Below, one piece after another: positions 13,577 through 28,046 of a DNA stretch of 64,000 nt. The stretch is from Acanthosoma haemorrhoidale (taxonomy: Eukaryota > Arthropoda > Insecta > Hemiptera > Acanthosomatidae). The notes below the pieces were generated by a model that did no database searches, was not told where the DNA came from, and was given only the letters and a program-made list of their open reading frames with translations. Positions within the stretch are counted from its first letter, which is position 1. Each line of letters starts with the position of its first letter. Both the position numbers and the translations under genes were made by a program. The stretch is from the NCBI GenBank assembly GCA_930367205.1, contig OV884014.1, positions 118,613,768 through 118,677,767 of the forward strand. Reading direction: 5' to 3'.

Positions 13577-13897
13577 ACATAATAGGGCAAGAATTATTGT
13601 ACCAGCTATGAAATACGCATTTTTGTAAAATTCTACTTTTTGACGATATTTTTCTTGTTTTGGTATGAGGAAATCATAATTGTTCAAGAGCTAACGTACC
13701 AGCTATAAAATACTCTTATATGTAAAAATTAAACTTTTTGATGACATTTTCCTTGTTTTGGTATCAGGAGAACATAATAAGGCAGGAGCTAACGTACTAG
13801 CTGAGAAATACGCATTTTTGTAAAAATTTGAGTTTTCGACGATATTTTCCTTGTTTTGGTATCAGGAGAACATAAAGGGGCAAGAGCTAACGTACAA
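13577..13897 (+). repeat. Satellite A block 5, minimal 321-bp cassette
   Basis: Only about three A monomers: the two B-to-A edge variants, one CTGAGAAATACGC unit, and then directly the terminal GGGGCAAGAGC edge. A8, A10 and A11 have the same length and organisation, and the same kind of B exit before them and B entry after them. This looks like one amplified cassette. Confidence 0.95.
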
Positions 13898-16800
13898 GAT
13901 CATACGATCGTATGATCAAAGTTACGAGTGAATATGACATCAAATGATGTCAAATATGATAGTGTGCCGTATCATTTGCACTTATTGTATCACGTGATAC
14001 AATCGTATGATTGAAGTTACAGTGAATATACTATTAAATAATGTCGATTATGACAGTGTACTGTATCATTGGCACTCATTGTATCACGTGATACGATCGT
14101 ATGATTGAAGTCATGAATGAATATAACATCAAATGATGTCGATTATGATAGTGTGCCGCATCATTAGCACATATTGTATCACATGATACGATTGTATGAT
14201 TGAAGTTACGAGTGAATATAACATCAAATGATTTCGAATATGATAATGAACCGCATCATAGGCACTCAATATATCACGTGATACGATCGTATGATTGAAG
14301 TCACGAGTGAATATAACATCAAATAATGTTGAATATGATTGTATAATGTATCATTAGCACTCATTGTTTCACGTGATACGATCGTATGATTAAAGTTACA
14401 GGTGAATATAACATCAAATGATGTCGATTATGATAGTGTACCGCATCATTGGCACTCATTATATCACGTGATACTATCGTATGTTTGAAGTCACGAGTGA
14501 ATATAACATCAAATGATGCTAAATATGATTGTATAGTGTATCATTAGCACTCATTGTTTCACGCGATACGATCGTATGATTTAAGTTACAGGTGAATATA
14601 ACATCAAATGATGTCGATTATGATAGTGTACCGCATCATTGGCGATCATTATATCACGTGATACTATCGTATTATTGAAGTCACGAGTGAATATAACATC
14701 AAATGATGCTAAATATGACTGTATAGTGTATCATTAGCACTCATTGTTTCACGTGATACGATCGTATGATTAAAGTTACGAGTAAATATAACATCGAATG
14801 ATGTCGAATATGATAATGTACTGTATCATTAGCACTCATTGTATCACGTGATACGATCGTATGATGAAAGTTACGAGTGAATATAACATCAAATGATGTC
14901 GATTATGATAGTGTACCGCATCATTGGCACTTATTATATCACGTGATACTATCGTATGATTGAAGTCACGAGTGAATATAACATCAAATAATGCTAAATA
15001 TGATTGTATAGTGTAGCATTGACACTCATTGTATCACGAGAAACGATCGTATGATTAAAGTCACGAGTGAATATAACATCAAATAATGCTAAATATGATT
15101 GTATATTGTAGCATTGACACTCATTGTATCACGAGATACGATCGTATGATTAACGTCACGAGTGAATATAACATCAAATGATGTTGAATATGATTGTTTA
15201 ATGTATCATTAGCACTCATTGTTTCACGTGATACGATCGTATGATTAAAGTTACAGGTGAATATAACATCAAATGATGTCGATTATGATAGTGTACCGCA
15301 TCATTGGCACTCATTATATCACGTGATACTATCGTATGATTGAAGTCACGAGTGAATATAACATCAAATGATGCTAAATATGATTGTATAGTGTATCATT
15401 AGCACTCATTGTTTCACGTGATACGATCGTATGATTAAAGTTACGAGTAAATATAACATCAAATGATGTCGAATATGATAATGTACTGTATCATTAGCAC
15501 TCATTGTATCACGTGATACGATCGTATGATGAAAGTTACGAGTGAATATAACATCAAATGATGTCGATTATGATAGTGTACCGCATCATTGGCACTTATT
15601 ATATCACGTGATACTATCGTATGATTGAAGTCACGAGTGAATATAACATCAAATAATGCTAAATATGATTGTAAAGTGTAGCATTGACACTCATTGTATC
15701 ACGAGATACGATCGTATGATTGAAGTCACGAGTGAATATAACATCAAATAATGCTAAATATGATTGTATAGTGTAGCATTGACACTCATTGTATCACGAG
15801 AAACGATCGTATGATTAAAGTCACGAGTGAATATAACATCAAATAATGCTAAATATGATTGTATATTGTAGCATTGACACTCATTGTATCACGAGATACG
15901 ATCGTATGATTAACGTCACGAGTGAATATAACATCAAATGATGTTGAATATGATTGTTTAATGTATCATTAGCACTCATTGTTTCACGTGATACGATCGT
16001 ATGATTAAAGTTACAGGTGAATATAACATCAAATGATGTCGATTATGATAGTGTACCGCATCATTGGCACTCATTATATCACGTGATACTATCGTATGAT
16101 TGAAGTCACGAGTGAATATAACATCAAATGATGCTAAATATGATTGTATAGTGTATCATTAGCACTCATTGTTTCACGCGATACGATCGTATGATTTAAG
16201 TTACAGGTGAATATAACATCAAATGATGTCGATTATGATAGTGTACCGCATCATTGGCGATCATTATATCACGTGATACTATCGTATTATTGAAGTCACG
16301 AGTGAATATAACATCAAATGATGCTAAATATGACTGTATAGTGTATCATTAGCACTCATTGTTTCACGTGATACGATCGTATGATTAAAGTTACGAGTAA
16401 ATATAACATCAAATGATGTCGAATATGATAATGTACTGTATCATTAGCACTCATTGTATCACGTGATACGATCGTATGATGAAAGTTACGAGTGAATATA
16501 ACATCAAATGATGTCGATTATGATAGTGTACCGCATCATTGGCACTTATTATATCACGTGATACTATCGTATGATTGAAGTCACGAGTGAATATAACATC
16601 AAATAATGCTAAATATGATTGTAAAGTGTAGCATTGACACTCATTGTATCACGAGATACGATCGTATGATTGAAGTCACGAGTGAATATAACATCAAATA
16701 ATGCTAAATATGATTGTATAGTGTAGCATTGACACTCATTGTATCACGAGAAACGATCGTATGATTAAAGTCACGAGTGAATATAACATCAAATAATGCT

Positions 16801-19345
16801 AAGTATGATTGTATATTGTAGCATTGACACTCATTGTATCACGAGATACGATCGTATGATTAACGTCACGAGTGAATATAACATCAAATGATGTTGAATA
16901 TGATTGTTTAATGTATCATTAGCACTCATTGTTTCACGTGATACGATCGTATGATTAAAGTTACAGGTGAATATAACATCAAATGATGTCGATTATGATA
17001 GTGTACCGCATCATTGGCACTCATTATATCACGTGATACTATCGTATGATTGAAGTCACGAGTGAATATAACATCAAATGATGCTAAATATGATTGTATA
17101 GTGTATCATTAGCACTCATTGTTTCACGCGATACGATCGTATGATTTAAGTTACAGGTGAATATAACATCAAATGATGTCGATTATGATAGTGTACCGCA
17201 TCATTGGCGATCATTATATCACGTGATACTATCGTATTATTGAAGTCACGAGTGAATATAACATCAAATGATGCTAAATATGACTGTATAGTGTATCATT
17301 AGCACTCATTGTTTCACGTGATACGATCGTATGATTAAAGTTACGAGTAAATATAACATCAAATGATGTCGAATATGATAATGTACCGTATCATTAGCAC
17401 TCATTGTATCACGTGATACGATCGTATGATGAAAGTTACGAGTGAATATAACATCAAATGATGTCGATTATGATAGTGTACCGCATCATTGGCACTTATT
17501 ATATCACGTGATACTATCGTATGATTGAAGTCACGAGTGAATATAACATCAAATAATGCTAAATATGATTGTAAAGTGTAGCATTGACACTCATTGTATC
17601 ACGAGATACGATCGTATGATTGAAGTCACGAGTGAATATAACATCAAATGATGCTAAATATGACTGTATAGTGTATCATTAGCACTCATTGTTTCACGTG
17701 ATACGATCGTATGATTAAAGTTACGAGTAAATATAACATCAAATGATGTCGAATATGATAATGTACTGTATCATTAGCACTCATTGTATCACGTGATACG
17801 ATCGTATGATGAAAGTTACGAGTGAATATAACATCAAATGATGTCGATTATGATAGTGTACCGCATCATTGGCACTTATTATATCACGTGATACTATCGT
17901 ATGATTGAAGTCACGAGTGAATATAACATCAAATAATGCTAAATATGATTGTAAAGTGTAGCATTGACACTCATTGTATCACGAGATACGATCGTATGAT
18001 TGAAGTCACGAGTGAATATAACATCAAATAATGCTAAATATGATTGTATAGTGTAGCATTGACACTCATTGTATCACGAGAAACGATCGTATGATTAAAG
18101 TCACGAGTGAATATAACATCAAATAATGCTAAATATGATTGTATATTGTAGCATTGACACTCATTGTATCACGAGATACGATCGTATGATTAACGTCACG
18201 AGTGAATATAACATCAAATGATGTTGAATATGATTGTTTAATGTATCATTAGCACTCATATTATGACGTGATACGATCGTATGATAAAAGTTACGAGTGA
18301 ATATAACATCAAATGATGTTGAATATGATTGTATAATGTATCATTAGCACTCATTGTTTCACGTGATACGATCATAAGATTAAAGTCACGAGTGAATATA
18401 ACATCAAATGATGCTAAATATGATTGTATAGTGTATCATTAGCACTCATTGTTTCACGCGATACGATCGTATGATTTAAGTTACAGGTGAATATAACATC
18501 AAATGATGTCGATTATGATAGTGTACCGCATCATTGGCGATCATTATATCACGTGATACTATCGTATTATTGAAGTCACGAGTGAATATAACATCAAATG
18601 ATGCTAAATATGACTGTATAGTGTATCATTAGCACTCATTGTTTCACGTGATACGATCGTATGATTAAAGTTACGAGTAAATATAACATCAAATGATGTC
18701 GAATATGATAATGTACCGTATCATTAGCACTCATTGTATCACGTGATACGATCGTATGATGAAAGTTACGAGTGAATATAACATCAAATGATGTCGATTA
18801 TGATAGTGTACCGCATCATTGGCACTTATTATATCACGTGATACTATCGTATGATTGAAGTCACGAGTGAATATAACATCAAATAATGCTAAATATGATT
18901 GTAAAGTGTAGCATTGACACTCATTGTATCACGAGATACGATCGTATGATTGAAGTCACGAGTGAATATAACATCAAATAATGCTAAATATGATTGTATA
19001 GTGTAGCATTGACACTCATTGTATCACGAGAAACGATCGTATGATTAAAGTCACGAGTGAATATAACATCAAATAATGCTAAATATGATTGTATATTGTA
19101 GCATTGACACTCATTGTATCACGAGATACGATCGTATGATTAACGTCACGAGTGAATATAACATCAAATGATGTTGAATATGATTGTTTAATGTATCATT
19201 AGCACTCATTGTTTCACGTGATACGATCGTATGATTAAAGTTACGAGTGAATATACTATTAAATGATGTCGATTATGATAGTGTACCGCATCATTGGCAC
19301 TAATTGTATCACGTGATACGATCGTATGATCAATGCTACGAGTTA
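13898..19345 (+). repeat. Satellite B block 5, 57 units + 34 bp (one base short)
   Basis: Opens with the second entry type (GAATATGACATCAAATGATGTC, then GTGCCGTATCATTTGCAC). A 1-bp deletion in GAAGTTACAGTGAATATAC near 14026 explains the length of 5,448 rather than 5,449. A TAACGTCACG marker at 15151, 15911, 16861, 18191 and 19141 splits the block into 8-, 10-, 14- and 10-monomer higher-order repeats (760, 950, 1330, 950 bp). Block B8 is its near-identical copy 14,149 bp downstream. Confidence 0.95.
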
Positions 19346-20841
19346 ACATAATAGGGCAAGAATTATTGTACCAGCTATGAAATACGCATTTTTGTAAAAT
19401 TCTACTTTTTGACGATATTTTTCTTGTTTTGGTATGAGGAAATCATAATTGTTCAGGAGCTAACGTACCAGCTATAAAATACTCGTATATGTAAAAATTT
19501 AACTTTTTGATGACATTTTCCTTGTTTTGGTATCAGGAGAACATAATAAGGTAGGAGCTAACGTACTAGCTGAGAAATACGCATTTTTGTAAAAATTTGA
19601 GTTTTCGACAATATTTTCCTTGTTTTGGTATCAGGAGAACATAATAGGGCAGAAGCTAACGTACCAGCTATGAAATACGCAATTTTTGTAAAAATTTGAG
19701 TTTTCGACGATATTTTCCTTGTTTTGGTATCAGGAGAACATAATGGAGCAGGAGCTAACGTACTAGCTATGAAATACGCATTTTTGTAAAAATTTGAGTT
19801 TTTGACGATATTTTCCTTGATTTCGTATCAGGAGAACATAATAGAGCAGGAGCTAACGTTCCAGCTACAAAAAACGCATTTTTGTAAAAATTTGAATTTT
19901 AGACGATATTTTCCTTGTTTTGGTATCAGGAGAACATAATAAGGCAGGAGCTAACGTACTAGCTGAGAAATACGCATTTTTGTAAAAATTTGAGTTTTCG
20001 ACGATATTTTCCTTGTTTTGGTATCAGGAGAACATAATAGGGCAGGAGCTAACGTACTAGCTATGAAATACGCATTTTTGTAAAAATTTGAGTTTTTGAC
20101 GATATTTTCCTTGATTTCGTATCAGGAGAACATAAAAGAGCAGGAGCTAACGTTCCAGCTACAAAAAACGCATTTTTGTAAAAATTTGAATTTTAGACGA
20201 TATTATCCTTGTTTTGGTATCAGGAGAACATAATGGGGCAGGAGCTAACGTATCAGCTATGAAATACGCATTTTTGTAAAAATTTGAGTTTTTGACGATA
20301 TTTTCCTTGATTTCGTATCAGGAGAACATAAAAGAGCAGGAGCTAACGTTCCAGCTACAAAAAACGCATTTTTGTAAAAATTTGAATTTTAGACGATATT
20401 TTCTTTGTTTTGGTATCAGGAAAACATAATGGGACAGGAGCTAACGTACCAGCTATGAGATACCTATTTTTTTTAAATTTGACTTTTTGACGATATTTTC
20501 CTGGTTTTCGTATCAGGAGAACATAATGGGGCAGGAGCTAACGTACTAGCTATGAAATACGCATTTTTGAAAAATTCAACTTTTTGACAATATTTTTCTC
20601 CTTTTCGTATCAGGAGAACATAATAGGGCAGGAGCTAACGTACCAGCTATGAAATACGCATTTTTGTAAAAATTTGACTTTTGGACGATATTTTCTTTGT
20701 TTTGGTATCAGGAGAACATAATGGGGCAGGTGCTAACGTACAAGCTATGAAATACGCATTTTTGTAAAAATTCAACTTTTTTAAAATGTTTTCTTTGTTT
20801 TGGTATCAGGAGAACATAAAGGGGCAAGAGCTAACGTACAA
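19346..20841 (+). repeat. Satellite A block 6, 1,496 bp
   Basis: Long-A arrangement. A7 (offset 4,665) and A9 (offset 14,149) are near-identical copies. Shared private changes include GGGCAGAAGCTAACG (about 19648), ACTCGTATATG and GATATTATCCTTG, which separate this group from A4. Confidence 0.95.
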
Positions 20842-23800
20842 GATCATACGATCGTATGATCAAAGTTACGAGTGAATATACTATTAAATGATGTCGATTA
20901 TGATAGTGTGCCGCATCATTAGCAAACATTGTATCACATGATACGATTGTATGATTGAAGTTACGAGTGAATATAACATCAAATGATGTCGATTATGATA
21001 GTGTACCTTATCATTGGCACTCATTATATCACGTGATACTATCGTATGATTGAAGTCACGAGTGAATATAACATCAAATAATGCTAAATATGATTGTATA
21101 GTGTAGCATTGACACTCATTGTATCACGAGATACGATCGTATGATTAAAGTCACGAGTGAATATAACATCAAATGATGTTGAATATGATTGTATAATGTA
21201 TCATTAGCACTCATTGTTTCACGTGATACGATCGTATGATTAAAGTTACAGGTGAATATAACATCAAATGAGGTCGATTATGATAGTGTACCGCATCATT
21301 GGCACTCATTATATCACGTGATACTATCGTATGATTGAAGTCACGAGTGAATATAAAATCAAATGATGCTAAATATGATTGTATAGTGTATCATTAGCGA
21401 TCATTGTTTCACGTGATACGATCGTATGATTAAAGTCACGAGTGAATATAACATCAAATGATGCTAAATATGATTGTATAGTGTATCATTAGCACTCATT
21501 GTTTCACGTGATACGATCGTATGATTAAAGTTACGAGTAAATATAACATCAAATGATTTCGAATATGATAATGTACCGTATCATTAGCACTCATATTATG
21601 ACGTGATACGATCGTATGATAAAAGTTACGAGTGAATATAACATCAAATGATGTTGAATATGATTGTATAATGTATCATTAGCACTCATTGTTTCACGTG
21701 ATACGATCATAAGATTAAAGTCACGAGTGAATATAACATCAAATGATGCTAAATATGATTGTATAGTGTATCATTAGCACTCATTGTTTCACGCGATACG
21801 ATCGTATGATTTAAGTTACAGGTGAATATAACATCAAATGATGTCGATTATGATAGTGTACCGCATCATTGGCGATCATTATATCACGTGATACTATCGT
21901 ATTATTGAAGTCACGAGTGAATATAACATCAAATGATGCTAAATATGACTGTATAGTGTATCATTAGCACTCATTGTTTCACGTGATACGATCGTATGAT
22001 TAAAGTTACGAGTAAATATAACATCAAATGATGTCGAATATGATAATGTACCGTATCATTAGCACTCATTGTATCACGTGATACGATCGTATGATGAAAG
22101 TTACGAGTGAATATAACATCAAATGATGTCGATTATGATAGTGTACCGCATCATTGGCACTTATTATATCACGTGATACTATCGTATGATTGAAGTCACG
22201 AGTGAATATAACATCAAATAATGCTAAATATGATTGTAAAGTGTAGCATTGACACTCATTGTATCACGAGATACGATCGTATGATTGAAGTCACGAGTGA
22301 ATATAACATCAAATGATGCTAAATATGACTGTATAGTGTATCATTAGCACTCATTGTTTCACGTGATACGATCGTATGATTAAAGTTACGAGTAAATATA
22401 ACATCAAATGATGTCGAATATGATAATGTACTGTATCATTAGCACTCATTGTATCACGTGATACGATCGTATGATGAAAGTTACGAGTGAATATAACATC
22501 AAATGATGTCGATTATGATAGTGTACCGCATCATTGGCACTTATTATATCACGTGATACTATCGTATGATTGAAGTCACGAGTGAATATAACATCAAATA
22601 ATGCTAAATATGATTGTAAAGTGTAGCATTGACACTCATTGTATCACGAGATACGATCGTATGATTGAAGTCACGAGTGAATATAACATCAAATAATGCT
22701 AAATATGATTGTATAGTGTAGCATTGACACTCATTGTATCACGAGAAACGATCGTATGATTAAAGTCACGAGTGAATATAACATCAAATAATGCTAAATA
22801 TGATTGTATATTGTAGCATTGACACTCATTGTATCACGTGATACGATCGTATGATTAATGTCACGAGTGAATATAACATCAAATGATGTTGAATATGATT
22901 GTTTAATGTATCATTAGCACTCATTGTTTCACGTGATACGATCGTATGATTAAAGTTACAGGTGAATATAACATCAAATGATGTCGATTATGATAGTGTA
23001 CCGCATCATTGGCACTCATTATATCACGTGATACTATCGTATGATTGAAGTCACGAGTGAATATAACATCAAATGATGCTAAATATGATTGTATAGTGTA
23101 TCATTAGCACTCATTGTTTCACGCGATACGATCGTATGATTTAAGTTACAGGTGAATATAACATCAAATGATGTCGATTATGATAGTGTACCGCATCATT
23201 GGCGATCATTATATCACGTGATACTATCGTATTATTGAAGTCACGAGTGAATATAACATCAAATGATGCTAAATATGACTGTATAGTGTATCATTAGCAC
23301 TCATTGTTTCACGTGATACGATCGTATGATTAAAGTTACGAGTAAATATAACATCAAATGATGTCGAATATGATAATGTACCGTATCATTAGCACTCATT
23401 GTATCACGTGATACGATCGTATGATGAAAGTTACGAGTGAATATAACATCAAATGATGTCGATTATGATAGTGTACCGCATCATTGGCACTTATTATATC
23501 ACGTGATACTATCGTATGATTGAAGTCACGAGTGAATATAACATCAAATAATGCTAAATATGATTGTAAAGTGTAGCATTGACACTCATTGTATCACGAG
23601 ATACGATCGTATGATTGAAGTCACGAGTGAATATAACATCAAATAATGCTAAATATGATTGTATAGTGTAGCATTGACACTCATTGTATCACGAGAAACG
23701 ATCGTATGATTAAAGTCACGAGTGAATATAACATCAAATAATGCTAAATATGATTGTATAGTGTAGCATTGACACTCATTGTATCACGAGATACGATCGT

Positions 23801-24010
23801 ATGATTAACGTCACGAGTGAATATAACATCAAATGATGTTGAATATGATTGTTTAATGTATCATTAGCACTCATTGTTTCACGTGATACGATCGTATGAT
23901 TAAAGTTACGAGTGAATATACTATTAAATGATGTCGATTATGATAGTGTACCGCATCATTGGCACTAATTGTATCACGTGATACGATCGTATGATCAATG
24001 CTACGAGTTA
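20842..24010 (+). repeat. Satellite B block 6, 33 units + 34 bp
   Basis: The first 870 bp or so (to about 21715, just after ATCATAAGAT at 21709) match B7 and B9. It then switches to the pattern found inside B5 after 18370, where the same ATCATAAGAT marker is also followed by AAAGTCACGAGTG. The tail carries a TAATGTCACG variant near 22857 and the usual GATCAATGCTACGAG exit. Confidence 0.95.
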
Positions 24011-25506
24011 ACATAATAGGGCAAGAATTATTGTACCAGCTATAAAATACGCATTTTTGTAAAATTCTACTTTTTGACGATATTTTTCTTGTTTTGGTAT
24101 GAGGAAATCATAATTGTTCAGGAGCTAACGTACCAGCTATAAAATACTCGTATATGTAAAAATTTAACTTTTTGATGACATTTTCCTTGTTTTGGTATCA
24201 GGAGAACATAATAAGGTAGGAGCTAACGTACTAGCTGAGAAATACGCATTTTTGTAAAAATTTGAGTTTTCGACAATATTTTCCTTGTTTTGGTATCAGG
24301 AGAACATAATAGGGCAGAAGCTAACGTACCAGCTATGAAATACGCAATTTTTGTAAAAATTTGAGTTTTCGACGATATTTTCCTTGTTTTGGTATCAGGA
24401 GAACATAATGGAGCAGGAGCTAACGTACTAGCTATGAAATACGCATTTTTGTAAAAATTTGAGTTTTTGACGATATTTTCCTTGATTTCGTATCAGGAGA
24501 ACATAATAGAGCAGGAGCTAACGTTCCAGCTACAAAAAACGCATTTTTGTAAAAATTTGAATTTTAGACGATATTTTCCTTGTTTTGGTATCAGGAGAAC
24601 ATAATAAGGCAGGAGCTAACGTACTAGCTGAGAAATACGCATTTTTGTAAAAATTTGAGTTTTCGACGATATTTTCCTTGTTTTGGTATCAGGAGAACAT
24701 AATAGGGCAGGAGCTAACGTACTAGCTATGAAATACGCATTTTTGTAAAAATTTGAGTTTTTGACGATATTTTCCTTGATTTCGTATCAGGAGAACATAA
24801 AAGAGCAGGAGCTAACGTTCCAGCTACAAAAAACGCATTTTTGTAAAAATTTGAATTTTAGACGATATTATCCTTGTTTTGGTATCAGGAGAACATAATG
24901 GGGCAGGAGCTAACGTATCAGCTATGAAATACGCATTTTTGTAAAAATTTGAGTTTTTGACGATATTTTCCTTGATTTCGTATCAGGAGAACATAAAAGA
25001 GCAGGAGCTAACGTTCCAGCTACAAAAAACGCATTTTTGTAAAAATTTGAATTTTAGACGATATTTTCTTTGTTTTGGTATCAGGAAAACATAATGGGAC
25101 AGGAGCTAACGTACCAGCTATGAGATACCTATTTTTTTTAAATTTGACTTTTTGACGATATTTTCCTGGTTTTCGTATCAGGAGAACATAATGGGGCAGG
25201 AGCTAACGTACTAGCTATGAAATACGCATTTTTGAAAAATTCAACTTTTTGACAATATTTTTCTCCTTTTCGTATCAGGAGAACATAATAGGGCAGGAGC
25301 TAACGTACCAGCTATGAAATACGCATTTTTGTAAAAATTTGACTTTTGGACGATATTTTCTTTGTTTTGGTATCAGGAGAACATAATGGGGCAGGTGCTA
25401 ACGTACAAGCTATGAAATACGCATTTTTGTAAAAATTCAACTTTTTTAAAATGTTTTCTTTGTTTTGGTATCAGGAGAACATAAAGGGGCAAGAGCTAAC
25501 GTACAA
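24011..25506 (+). repeat. Satellite A block 7, 1,496 bp
   Basis: Near-identical to A6 at 4,665 bp offset; the first unit reads CCAGCTATAAAATACGC where A6 has CCAGCTATGAAATACGC. A6+B6 followed by A7+B7 is thus a tandem pair of composite A-B units. Confidence 0.95.
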
Positions 25507-27725
25507 GATCATACGATCGTATGATCAAAGTTACGAGTGAATATACTATTAAATGATGTCGATTATGATAGTGTGCCGCATCATTAGCAAACATTGTATC
25601 ACATGATACGATTGTATGATTGAAGTTACGAGTGAATATAACATCAGATGATGTCGATTATGATAGTGTACCGCATCATTGCCACTCATTATATCACGTG
25701 ATACTATCGTATGATTGAAGTCACGAGTGAATATAACATCAAATAATGCTAAATATGATTGTATAGTGTAGCATTGACACTCATTGTATCACGAGATACG
25801 ATCGTATGATTAAAGTCACGAGTGAATATAACATCAAATGATGTTGAATATGATTGTATAATGTATCATTAGCACTCATTGTTTCACGTGATACGATCGT
25901 ATGATTAAAGTTACAGGTGAATATAACATCAAATGAGGTCGATTATGATAGTGTACCGCATCATTGGCACTCATTATATCACGTGATACTATCGTATGAT
26001 TGAAGTCACGAGTGAATATAAAATCAAATGATGCTAAATATGATTGTATAGTGTATCATTAGCGATCATTGTTTCACGTGATACGATCGTATGATTAAAG
26101 TCACGAGTGAATATAACATCAAATGATGCTAAATATGATTGTATAGTGTATCATTAGCACTCATTGTTTCACGTGATACGATCGTATGATTAAAGTTACG
26201 AGTAAATATAACATCAAATGATTTCGAATATGATAATGTACCGTATCATTAGCACTCATATTATGACGTGATACGATCGTATGATAAAAGTTACGAGTGA
26301 ATATAACATCAAATGATGTTGAATATGATTGTATAATGTATCATTAGCACTCATTGTTTCACGTGATACGATCATAAGATTAAAGTTACGAGTAAATATA
26401 ACATCAAATGATGTCGAATATGATAATGTACTGTATCATTAGCACTCATTGTATCACGTGATACGATCGTATGATGAAAGTTACGAGTGAATATAACATC
26501 AAATGATGTCGATTATGATAGTGTACCTTATCATTGGCACTCATTATATCACGTGATACGATCGTATAATGAAAGTTACGAGTGAATATACTATTAAATA
26601 ATGTCGATTATGATAGTGTACCGCATCATTGGCACTCATTATATCACGTGATACGATCGTATGATTGAAGTCACGAGTGAATATAACATCAAATGATGTC
26701 AATTATGATAGTGTTCCGTATCATAAGCACTCATTGTATCACGTGATACGATCGTATGATGAAAGTTACAAGTAAATATACTATTAAATGATGTCGATTA
26801 TGACAGTGTACCGTACCATTGGCACTCATAGTATCACGTGATACGATCGTATGATTGAAGTCACGAATGAATATAACATCAAATGATGTCGAATATGATA
26901 ATGTACCGTATCATTAGCACTCATTGTATCACGTGATACGATCGTATGATTAAAGTTACAGGTGAATATAACATCAAATGATGTCGATTATGATAGTGTA
27001 CCGCATCATTGGCACTCATTATATCACGTGATACTATCGTATGATTGAAGTCACGAGTGAATATAACATCAAATGATGCTAAATATGACTGTATAGTGTA
27101 TCATTAGCACTCGTTGTTTCACGTGATACGATCGTATGATTAAAGTTACGAGTAAATATAACATCAAATGATGTCGAATATGATAATGTACCGTATCATT
27201 AGCACTCATTGTATCACGTGATACGATCGTATGATGAAAGTTACGAGTGAATATAACATCAAATGATGTCGATTATGATAGTGTACCGCATCATTTGCAC
27301 TTATTATATCACGTGATACTATCGTATGATTGAAGTCACGAGTGAATATAACATCAAATAATGCTAAATATGATTGTAAAGTGTAGCATTGACACTCATT
27401 GTATCACGAGATACGATCGTATGATTGAAGTCACGAGTGAATATAACATCAAATAATGCTAAATATGATTGTATAGTGTAGCATTGACACTCATTGTATC
27501 ACGAGATACGATCGTATGATTAAAGTCACGAGTGAATATAACATCAAATGATGTTGAATATGATTGTTTAATGTATCATTAGCACTCATTGTTTCACGTG
27601 ATACGATCGTATGATTAAAGTTACGAGTGAATATACTATTAAATGATGTCGATTATGATAGTGTACCGCATCATTGGCACTAATTGTATCACGTGAAACG
27701 ATCGTATGATCAATATTACGAGTTA
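25507..27725 (+). repeat. Satellite B block 7, 23 units + 34 bp
   Basis: Copy of B4 with a net seven monomers fewer. Private changes include ACATCAGATGATG (25640s) and CATTGCCACTC (25677). It has the AAACGATCG...GATCAATATTACGAG exit and is followed by the minimal A cassette. Confidence 0.95.
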
Positions 27726-28046
27726 ACATAATAGGGCAAGAATTATTGTACCAGCTATGAAATACGCATTTTTGTAAAATTCTACTTTTTGACGATATTT
27801 TTCTTGTTTTGGTATGAGGAAATCATAATTGTTCAAGAGCTAACGTACCAGCTATAAAATACTCTTATATGTAAAAATTAAACTTTTTGATGACATTTTC
27901 CTTGTTTTGGTATCAGGAGAACATAATAAGGCAGGAGCTAACGTACTAGCTGAGAAATACGCATTTTTGTAAAAATTTGAGTTTTCGACGATATTTTCCT
28001 TGTTTTGGTATCAGGAGAACATAAAGGGGCAAGAGCTAACGTACAA
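27726..28046 (+). repeat. Satellite A block 8, minimal 321-bp cassette
   Basis: Near-identical to A5 at offset 14,149, with the same edge monomers (TTGTTCAAGAGC and AAAAATTAAACTTTTTG variants). Confidence 0.95.

Larger units (their letters stand above)
12770..21715 (+). repeat. 8.9-kb long-range duplication, left copy (offset 14,149 bp)
   Basis: Spans the end of B4, A5, B5, A6 and the first nine or so monomers of B6, and recurs at about 26920-35864. Marker changes and block lengths agree across the segment (321, 5,448 and 1,496 bp). Similarity stops on the left in a monomer with GAATACGATTGTACAATG, and on the right just after the ATCATAAGAT marker. Confidence 0.9.
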
